From positions 10,073-30,934 of the forward strand of contig FN649731.1 in assembly GCA_000310025.1 (NCBI GenBank): DNA of 20,862 bases, in the 5' to 3' direction. The stretch is from Ectocarpus siliculosus (taxonomy: Eukaryota > Sar > Phaeophyceae > Ectocarpales > Ectocarpaceae). Below the pieces are notes generated by a model that saw only the letters and a list, made by a program, of their open reading frames with translations, made no database searches and had not been told where the DNA came from. Made by a program: the position numbers and the translations under genes. Positions 8,666 through 17,000 of the stretch are shown here, one piece after another (within the stretch, counting starts at the first letter, position 1; each line of letters begins with the position of its first letter).

Positions 8666-10331
8666 TCATCGATCCAAGGATTCGGGGTAGAGTGACGGCA
8701 GGACGCAACTCGAAGGGGGAGAGGTGTCCAGAAGTTCATCGATCTCGACACTCTGCGGCACCATTATTTCTTTAGGATATTGCTTCAAGCCTCGAAATCA
8801 TGAGCTCGCTCACCATAACGCAGCGCTACATATTGTAGCGCAGCCGCTTTTGTAGGTATATCATGATGGATCTACGGCTAAAGAATGCCGAGAAAAACGC
8901 CACCAAATCCCACTTCAGCACCCTCCTATCCAAAACAGCTTGCGTTAGTCCTTTCTGCCCATCATATCAACCTCTTCAGGGGACCATTCACCAGGCCGGT
9001 GGGGGAAACCGGCACGCATGGAAAATCGGCGATCTAAGCACCCGTGCGTAGTACCAGCGACGGCGGTTTTGTAGGGTGGGGCTCTCAGGTAAGTTTCTGG
9101 GTGTGGGGAGTAGGGGAATCGTCCCCGTGCGGCCTCCTTCACTCGTTGCACGCTCTTCCGTGTTGCGCAAACGTATCATGAACACCGCTCTTGCGCCGCG
9201 GGGGAGCCGAAGCACGAAGAAAGAGAAGCCCCCGTCATCAATGCTGCTGTAGCTGTGGTACTGCGAGAGGCCTCGCCGATACCCACGCGACGAAAGCAAC
9301 GCACCTGCCGGCGCTGGGCTAACTCGCGAGGACACTTCCGCGCCCTGAGGTAGGACACGACACGCTGCCAGCAGATGTCCCCCGACTGCCGGTCGTAAAA
9401 ATCGTCTGACACCCATCGGTACATGGATATTGCGTTCGTGGCAGCATCCCATGGATCGGTCGGAGCGGCGGCGGCGACGACGGAACGTTGAGAGCAAACC
9501 GGGAGTGCTCATTTGTTGCTTGTTTTGCTGGTGAGACAGAGGCCTCTCGTCTTCGTGCAATGGAGCATCGTCCCTACTCTAGCAACGAGACGATTTCCAC
9601 ATTTCATGGAGAAGGGACCAACTTCACGATTCAGAAATGCGCTCGGAATTGGGTTCATACACAAGAATAGCAGAAATCCGGTTCAACTCGAGCCAGTGAT
9701 GCAAAGTAGTACCGCCCGCGGGATCTCCACCAGAGTATCAGGGTCCTCTGCTCGAGTCACCTGCAAGCATCATGTACCGCAACTGCTCCTTGGACGGGCC
9801 CGTGCCTCCCGCCCTCCGGCGGTGCGAGTGGTGCATGCACGCCATCCTGCTCTCTAGCGACCCCCGCACCGGCGTCTGGCACCACCGGTTGCCCTCCTTG
9901 CCTCGCGGAACGGGGCTCCTAAAAGAGACGGAAGAAGGGGTTGAGCGTGTAGCCGAGAGTGTTGTTGAGATGAGGCCAAAACAGAGCCGGGTCAGGCGGA
10001 CGCGAGCAAAAGAGCGAATCGGCTAACGGAACCGTGCATGGGCAACGACGAGTAAAACAAGCGCGAAAATTGTGCGACTGCTTGCTGACCGTATCCGCCA
10101 TTTGAAAGAGGCCTTAATGTATGGAGTTTGCAGCCCTCCTTCCGTATGGAAGTTTGTGTATCATATGGAACCCTTGAGAGACACGACATGTGAACATGGA
10201 CTTCATCCCTACAGCACGTTTCACGAGCAGATCCAGGGTCCTCACCCGCACACGTAGCCGCTGGAGCAGTGCCCCACGCGCGCACCCCTGTCTTCCCGTC
10301 GCAGGTGGTCCAAAACACCGATACCGAACAC
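8666..10331 (-). CDS. 3' part of an unknown spliced gene encoding a Cys/His-containing protein
   Basis: Four minus-strand exons join with matching phases. 10331-10246 (VFGIGVLDHLRREDRG to HCSSGYVC) ends in phase 2 at GTGAGG. 9918-9761 (SPVPRGKEGNRWCQTPVRGS to KEQLRYMMLA) ends in phase 1 at GTGACT. 9507-9305 (SQRSVVAAAAPTDPWDAATN, AISMYRWVSDDFYDRQSGDI, CWQRVVSYLRA) ends in phase 0 at CAG/GTGCGT. 8752-8666 (SVEIDELLDTSPPSSC to YPESLDR) ends with TGA. The joined 172-residue C-terminus contains HC-x5-C...RWC...MAC-MHHSH, a possible metal-binding cluster, then an aromatic helical region and an acidic tail. A further exon at 10537-10455 (phase 1, GTGAGA donor, QDAAHPSCDSPNTSRRFALG) may precede it, but the join is unresolved. 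No known family recognised. Confidence 0.5.
8823..8841. repeat. Perfect short hairpin
   Basis: GCGCTACA, a TAT loop, then TGTAGCGC: an 8-bp perfect inverted repeat inside the last intron of the minus-strand gene. Confidence 0.7.
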
Positions 10332-10351
10332 CTTCGCACGCCGTGGGGGTA

Positions 10352-10423
10352 GGGGGGGGGGGGGGGGGTGTACTCATAGTCGTGCATGCCGTAGTCGTTT
10401 GACCATTGACCTCGCATCCCTAC
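10352..10423 (-). repeat. Dispersed tRNA-like/C-tract repeat, copy B
   Basis: On the minus strand it reads GTAGGGATGCGAGGTCAATG, then GTCAAACGACTACGGCATGC, then GACTATGAGTACA, followed by C17. It aligns with copy A in order and sequence. Its C17 lies just upstream of the presumed acceptor of the exon starting at 10331, where it would serve as the polypyrimidine tract. Confidence 0.6.
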
Positions 10424-10753
10424 AAAGCCGGGACGGAGCACGCCGGGTTCTCACCGGACCAGGCTCTCACATCACCAAGCGCGAAGCGCCGTGAGGTATT
10501 TGGCGAGTCGCATGAAGGGTGAGCTGCATCCTGCTAAGGGTGTTCGGCATCTTGTGCTTACTTCCTTGCGTACGGATGACAGCTACGTATGACTTAATTT
10601 ATTTTCTGGTGCTTTCACTTCCAGAGACAGTTGTAAGCACTGTGTAACTGCCTCGAGGAAGCTTGACCATTTTAACACAACGTGGTGCGATCATCCCCCG
10701 TTGGGCGGAGTAAGGGTTCTCGACCCCGCACAACATAATCTACTCGACCACCA
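10424..10753. other. Mostly noncoding stretch
   Basis: Apart from a possible minus-strand exon at 10537-10455, no coding signal, repeat or RNA gene is evident. Confidence 0.3.
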
Positions 10754-10757
10754 TTAT

Positions 10758-10809
10758 GGTTACCGCCAAAAAAAAAAAAACGAGGTAAAAAAAAAAAAAA
10801 ACGGTAACC
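10758..10809. repeat. Inverted repeat enclosing two A-tracts
   Basis: GGTTACCG (10758-10765) and CGGTAACC (10802-10809) flank two A-runs separated by CGAGGT. It lies immediately before the 66-bp tandem repeat and may be the end of a small insertion. Confidence 0.5.
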
Positions 10810-10835
10810 TGGTTGCCGAGTTCACGAAGTGAGTT

Positions 10836-10967
10836 GGCTTGTTTTACAACGTCGTTGCCAAGCGACGAAAACCCAATCCCGATGGCAAACACCGAGTGGG
10901 GGGCTTGTTTTACAACGTCGTTGCCAAGCGACGAAAACCCAAACCCCGATGGCAAACACCGGGGGGG
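10836..10967 (+). repeat. Two-copy 66-bp tandem repeat
   Basis: Copies begin GGCTTGTTTTACAACGTCGT at 10836 and 10902. They differ mainly by an indel in the AATCCC/AACCCC stretch and in the terminal G-run. The near identity points to recent duplication. Each copy holds the palindrome CAACGTCGTTG. Confidence 0.9.
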
Positions 10968-11878
10968 GCGGGGAAGGGGAAAATTCCCAGTATGCAAAAT
11001 TTTCACTCATTTTGGAAGTTCAGTCTGTTGGGCATTCCACAATATATTATTTCCGCAGGGAAATCGAAAGCCGGTCCTCCTTGCGAGACAGCACGAAGTT
11101 CCGATGAGGACTGCCTCAACAGCAGAAGCCAAGGACGGGAGTTGGAGGCCTAACTCCTCTGGGCCTAGGTGTCGTGAGAGCATTGCTACCACTGGTGCTG
11201 CACAACAGCAGCGAGCGCATCGGGTTCATCATAGCGTTGATAATCGAGTCTCGAGAACGTCTCGAAACATGGCGCAATGCTCTACCTGCCCCTGTGCAAG
11301 ACCGCGACAGCGGATCGAGGGGGGGGGCTGATCCGCCAACGTATCTCCGGTGCTACCCCCATCGTTGTCACACGCTATCAACTCTACTCTACTACTTCGA
11401 AGTACAAAAATACAGAGAGCGCATACGCTGTTCAACGACGAGAGACCAAACGAGAAAAATGACAGCATGTTACCAACGCTGCTGCCGAACAACGAAATCG
11501 AAAACGTCATACAAGCACCCAGGGCGAATGCGTCTGCGGATATTATCGTGCATGCACCTCGACGCTCAGAAGCTTCCCCTCTCTCGTGCTGACCATTGGC
11601 GGGAGATTGACGCCCATTTTCGGTTGCTCGATAGGCGCCGGGTCTTGCTGCTTGCGGCGTGCCTTGCCTACGGAAAAGGACGGGTCGTGCAGAAAGAGGA
11701 CAAGATGTTCTGTGAACAATCAATGGCCTAGGAAGAGGTTACGCGAAACATGGTATTGCAATGAGACTGACAGCCTGCTGCGGAAGAGACATGCGAGCTT
11801 CAGCAAGTCTTCTTGGGCACGGATAGTGGCGGGATGAGCTCTGCGCTAATTCGGCCAACGCAAAAGAACAAAGCCGCG

Positions 11879-11880
<2 letters not shown>
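10968..11880. other. Region with one weak ORF, no recognised gene
   Basis: A 185-codon plus-strand ORF (11174-11731) and a 164-codon minus-strand ORF (11229-11723) overlap; neither shows a domain, splice structure or composition that would choose between them. Confidence 0.25.

Positions 11881-11934
<54 letters not shown>
11881..11934 (+). repeat. (TC)27 microsatellite
   Basis: Uninterrupted TC dinucleotide array of 54 bases. On the plus strand it is a long pyrimidine tract, a candidate for triplex (H-DNA) structure and a likely polymorphic marker. Confidence 0.95.
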
Positions 11935-11936
<2 letters not shown>

Positions 11937-11951
11937 CCTCCCCTCCCTCTT

Positions 11952-12371
11952 TCATACATTCCGCAGAGCATTTCTTGTTTTCTCACCACGAGCCGGGTCC
12001 ACCACGAGCGTGGCCAACAAGAAGCACCAGACTAAACTAGCGGCGACCAACAAACGGGTGCTGGAAGCAAAAATCGCCAGAAAAAAAAAAAAAAGAAAAA
12101 ACGACGCACCTCGGCGAGATCGCCTCGGTGTCCCTTTCTTTTCTTGGTCGATATCCCCTCCCAGGTCGACACCGCCTTCCCAGTACGGGACAACCCCGAC
12201 CGCAATCCTCGCTTCCGTCTCCTGCAGCAATCGCCTCTTGCGGGTCATCACCACGCTTTTCGGTCCGATGCTGCTGCCGTCGCTGCTGTCGCCGCCGCCG
12301 CCCTTAAGGCTGCTACTGCTATCTAGGCCGCCTGTTGCTTGCGAATGCGTCGGAAGCAGAGGGAGAGACAC
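11952..12371 (-). CDS. Ambiguous ORF with a predicted membrane segment
   Basis: The minus-strand ORF of 139 codons has a Ser/Gly-rich start, a charged middle (MTRKRRLLQETEARIAVGVV, DIDQEKKGTPRRSRRGA) and a long hydrophobic run (FFLAIFASSTRLLVAASLVW, CFLLATLVV) near its end. The same bases on the plus strand also look coding: NKKHQTKLAATNKRVLEAKI (about 12013-12072) and, in another frame, an Ala-rich end stopping at 12324-12326. A long A-tract at 12080-12094 sits where the plus-strand frame would have to change. Only one strand can be right and the sequence alone does not settle it. Confidence 0.25.
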   Translation of the reverse strand: MSLPLLPTHSQATGGLDSSSSLKGGGGDSSDGSSIGPKSVVMTRKRRLLQETEARIAVGVVPYWEGGVDLGGDIDQEKKGTPRRSRRGASFFLFFFFLAIFASSTRLLVAASLVWCFLLATLVVDPARGEKTRNALRNV

Positions 12372-14036
12372 AGAGTGGAATTAACACATACAAAGTCGAG
12401 TAAAAATAAGAATTCTGTGCTGTACGCGTTGCAGGATTGTCGAATCCGAACGCCCGAAGGCCGCCAACGCTCATCGAATGGTTGATGCTTGTTTCGGTGA
12501 TTCGTGGAAACTTTTTTTGGAAAGTTCCCCGGTGGGGGCTATGCATTCGTGTCCCGAACGTTTGTGTTGGCGCGTTGGCGCACACCCTCAGCGTGGTACG
12601 GAGTACTGTACAGACCATGACACCAGGCCAGATTCTTCGAGGATGATTTTTCCTCAGCGAGAGTCAGGGTGTGGAAGAACTGGAGGCATCAAACAAGAGA
12701 GAGGCCTGTCCATGCACGAGGCACTGAGGAAAACCAGATAAAACTAAGCACGAACGAAAGCACGCATACATACGATACGCACATACGTACACACGACGAT
12801 TCCGTCACGGCTGTTACTCCGCTCTTTCCGCACTACAGCGTAGTAAATATTTTATCTTGGAACATTGCGCGAAAAAAAACTGTCACGATGTTGGTTGTAC
12901 CATCGGCGGCATAACTGGGGCGTGAGGTGTGAGGTGCCCTCCATGCTGACCCCGTCTACTACATGCAGCCCCTCTACATAGACAAGTCAGCTGCAAGTGT
13001 GATCCTGTCGTGGTGCGATTTGGGTATGTGTCAATTCTGACCCACGCTCCTTCATTTGGCAAGAGCAAATGACAGAGACAGCGGAGCAGCTGGTTTTGTA
13101 GCTGTAGATAAATGTACACACTGCTGTACTGCAGGCAAGCATCGACAAAGTACTGTTCCAGCAGAGATATATAGAAGGAGGATGGTGCCAAACTACCTCG
13201 CCCACTCCTCGCCAGGGCAACACGAAACGCCGGCCGGGACGTCCAATACAACGAAATAAATTAGCCGAACAGTCGCACGACAGCAGTCAACACGTGCCTT
13301 GGTGTACCCCTGGGCGTCGGTGCCTTGGGGTGCACAAAAGCGGGTCGGGTGGCTTCTCGGCGCACTGCTGCACAAAACGAGTCCGGTGATATTTGAAAAA
13401 CCGGACGGCCGACAAAAAGTTGAACACGAGGTGTATACTAAGGCTTTCGATCAGCAAGGAGATGGCGCCAAGTACACCAGTAGAAGTTTCGAAGCCTTCT
13501 CTCGTAGGCACAAGCAGTCGATAGAGATGCATTGTTACCTCGCTCTGAGGTCGTGTCGCTGTTCCAAGTGGTTGCTGAAGATCCCTCCCCGTCACTGCTG
13601 GAGGCTGAGCCTGCAGTCACCCTTGACCGAGGACCCGATGGGCGCGCCCTCTCTCTCGTGGCTACCATGAGATTAGGCCCGGCGATCGCACGCTTAGTGT
13701 GTATACATGTGGGCAGCCCCTGGTGCTCGTGCTTGCTCGTGCCCTTCTTTTTCTCGCTGACAGGCTGAGAGGTCTTGACCAATCAGATGTTCCCGCACCG
13801 GACGTTAATTGCGCCGCATATTTTCAAAAAAAACTCCCGCGCTGCAGCGCGCTGATTACGCACACATCTGTTTCTCTCTCTCCCTGTTCCATCTTGGGCT
13901 ACGCTGGCAAAGCAAAGTCACGACACCTACGCTGCACGCCGTGTCACGTACACCATAATCTCTGCCACAGAAGTGGTGATACTGCTCTCTCGTCGCCAGC
14001 GAAAGACAGAGAGGGGCAGGAAGTCTACGCATTAGT
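12372..14036. other. Upstream flank of the WDHD1-like gene, no firm gene
   Basis: Two plus-strand stretches look mildly coding: 12434-12741 after a GTTGCAG acceptor (IVESERPKAANAHRMVDACF then GDSWKLFLESSPVG) and about 13518-13672 (PRSEVVSLFQVVAEDPSPSL then LEAEPAVTLDRGPDG). Neither connects to a neighbour. The last few hundred bases should contain the promoter of the gene starting at 14037; no TATA box or other defined element was identified. Confidence 0.25.
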
Positions 14037-17000
14037 ATGTCGGAGCCCGAGGGAGTGAAGGCATGGTTTGCTTGTGGGCCTGGCATGTGCGACATGGATG
14101 CAGCCACGACAAGCGATGGCTTGAGGATATTCGCCGGTGGGGCGGAAGGCATGGTCAAGGTAGGAGCAAAGCCTGGTGGTGGTGAAGCGGTTTACGATTC
14201 TCCTTCCCTATCTCAGTTGGCAACCATGCACGAGGCAATTTTTGAAATCTCAAACACCCCAAGGAGCACCAGAGTGCCCCCAGCGTCGCGCAGTAAGGCG
14301 TGTGTGGCATGCTGCTTCCTTGCAGATTTGGCTGAGCAGCGTCACTTTCGAGGACGTCACGGTGACTTGATAAACTGGGTAGTGCATTGTTCCCCGTAAT
14401 ACCCCCCCATGCTGCTCTCTTGATCGGTTGCAAAACGAATCCCTGCCGACCCTCTTTCGTGCAATTTTCAAAAAAAAAACTGAAAAAAACAACGCCCACC
14501 TTCTGGGCTGGAGGCGTTTCTCCGGACCTTACCCGTGCGTTTACGTTAGAGGTTAGAAGGGCAAGGGCAGAGCACCCATACACAGGGGAATCTTTTTGTA
14601 AGACATGGAAGAACTTCCAACAATCATCTATGTTTTTGAGGGGTAGAGCCGGGCAGATACCCATCTCCCACCAATCACCCGTCGATTTTGTAAGACAGAT
14701 GATTGGGCAATGGGCAGGACGCTCTCGGGAGAATTCCCGAAATCCTCTTGCACAGCAGCACCACACACACCACGAAGACAACAGACGAGACAACCAGCAC
14801 AGCAGGATACGGACTGCTGTAGGCCAAAGGCAGCCAAGGCATACATCATAGGAGGCGTTGGGTGTGACTTTTACAGCCCGTTGCCTGCTGTCGGCAGCAC
14901 AAGCGAGTGACGACGCAGATGTCAAACATACGGTCTGCCTGCATCATACTCACCCTACCGGTCTTTGGGGCTTCCCACACAGACGCATCCCCACAACAGA
15001 CACAACGAGACGGACACACTGCTGTAGGCCAAGGCCGGCCAAAGGCAAACATCATGGCTGGCGTTGGAAGCTATTTTGAGACCCAGAGGCCTGCTGCTAG
15101 CAGCGTAAGCGAGGGAGCATGCGAGTGCACACAAGTCAAATTTGTCTGCGGTCTGTCTTCGTCTGCAGGCCGATCTTTGCTTCCACCACAGAAGCACCCC
15201 CGAAACAGAGACAAGTGAGACGCACGCAACGCTGTGGCCAAATATACACATCGTAGGAGGCATCGGGGGCGATTTTTAGAGCCCGTTGCCCGCTGTTAGC
15301 AGCGAAAGCGAGGAAAGCAAGAGCACACCCATCCTGCACGGCAGCAGCAACAGCAGCAGCAGCTGCTGCTGCAGCTACATGTGGCTGATGATTATCAGAG
15401 CTAAACAGCGCTCTCAGTCATCTACTGACTGACTGGTGGTGTCGGGCGAGGTGTGAACGTGTGCACTTGTGACCTCTGCGGTGGCATAGGCTGCATCCAT
15501 ATCTATCTTCGCTTGCTTTGATGTCTCTCTCCGCTCCTTCTTTTCGCGCTTCGCGCGAAAATATTCTTATTTTTTTTGTTGAACCCCTGCGTATGGGAGG
15601 TGAGCCTAGACCCATGGAAACAGAATCAATCCCCAAAAGCCTTTATTTCCTTAGGTCAGAGGGTCTTTCCCTTGGACCGACGTAGTCAGTGCGCTGACAA
15701 CTTGAGCTGACACCTGTTGCCTACAGGGTAACCTCTCCGAATCCATGTAACCACATGTGAGGCACTGATGTGATTGGGATCGACCGCGCTTGCCGACTGC
15801 TGACCCATCGAAAAAGACGTCGGTGCACTCATGCGTGTGGGGGGGGGGACTGGCCTCCTTGCGATACTCGCGTTCATCGCAATGGATTCTGGACCTGTTT
15901 CGAAAGCTCATGCTCAATTTGAAAGATCGTCAGCCATCCTCGCTCGCCGTACACACCGTAATGTAGCTCAGCACACCTAAGATATTGATTCACACAACAA
16001 GAATAACCACAACCAACAGGTGTTCGACCCGAAGAGCTCGAGCATCCAGGACGCCGTCGCAGAGCTCAACCTCGACGTCAATGACGAGGGGGACGAGGGC
16101 CTCGCGGTCACCGCCGTGGCCGTCAGCCCTGCCGGCGACGAGCTGGCTGTGGGCCTCAGGAACGGGGACGTCAAGCTGCACGGGCTTCCAAAGCTGGACT
16201 TCAAGTCGATGCTCACGAGGTTCACGGCCCCGGTGCTCGGCCTGGCCTACGGCATGAAGGACGGGGACGTGATGTGAGCCTTCTCCCTGTCTGTGTCGAG
16301 CCGTTGTCGTGCATTGTGTGTGGTACACGGCCTTGCTTGCTGACGACTGCTTTCATGACCCTTTCACCCACCTACCCGAGCCTCCAATGCCCCCCCCTAC
16401 CCCCTACTACTCTGCAGTGCCGCGTGCAGCGAGGAGCCGGGCATCCGAGTTGTCAGGAGGAGCAACAACAGCAAGGTTCTTACCCTCACCGACATGAGCG
16501 GGGGCGTGAAAAGCGTCGACTGGGACCCTCGGGGGGACTTCCTTGCTGCCTCGGGTACTAATCTACTGGCGTTGTTTTCTGTTGCCCTTTGCTGTTGTCC
16601 CCACGCAAGTACAAGTACTTCGAAGTTTTTTTTCTGTTTTGCACTACACCATTGGTCGCGCAACATGCGACGTCTACCGTTCTTTGCCGGGCTTCTCTCT
16701 GGCGTATTTCTCTCCGCGTCCGTTCGATTCACACTACACGTACAACATAACGTCCGGTAGTTTGCCTATGACCACGGAAGGCCGTACGCGTCAGACTAGG
16801 CAGAGCTAGGCGGTTCTTATGGTCAAAGGCAACAACACCTACCAACTTCAACGGTACCATGGGCGACATAGCAGTCGACGGAGGAACGGAAGTCGAGGAG
16901 GGTGTACTCGCGGGATACACACATGCTTAGAACATCCACCACCCCCGTCTCGTCTAATCCCGTCCTTCGTACCCCCCTACACACGATGGTAAGCATATAT

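Noticed and set aside
9086-9096. Consensus CAG/GTAAGT donor on the plus strand
   Set aside because: No plus-strand exon with coding character precedes it; it lies in an intron of the minus-strand gene and is probably chance.
9772-10026. Plus-strand ORF beginning MYRNCSLDGP
   Set aside because: It is the complement of the minus-strand exon 9918-9761, whose splice phases match on both sides.
9761-10331. Brown-algal EsV-1-7 zinc-finger-like repeat
   Set aside because: The Cys/His residues are present but the spacing does not match the C-x4-C-x16-C-x2-H pattern I recall for that motif.
14155-14925. 256-codon minus-strand ORF in intron 1 of the WDHD1-like gene
   Set aside because: It overlaps exon 1's end and the tandem repeat; its length comes from stop-poor repeat sequence and no domain is visible.
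16814-16930. Exon-like plus-strand reading (TTPTNFNGTMGDIAVDGG) between exons 3 and 4
   Set aside because: Exon 3 ends in phase 1 and joins exon 4 exactly through a WD-repeat Gly; the candidate ends in a stop and is not needed.
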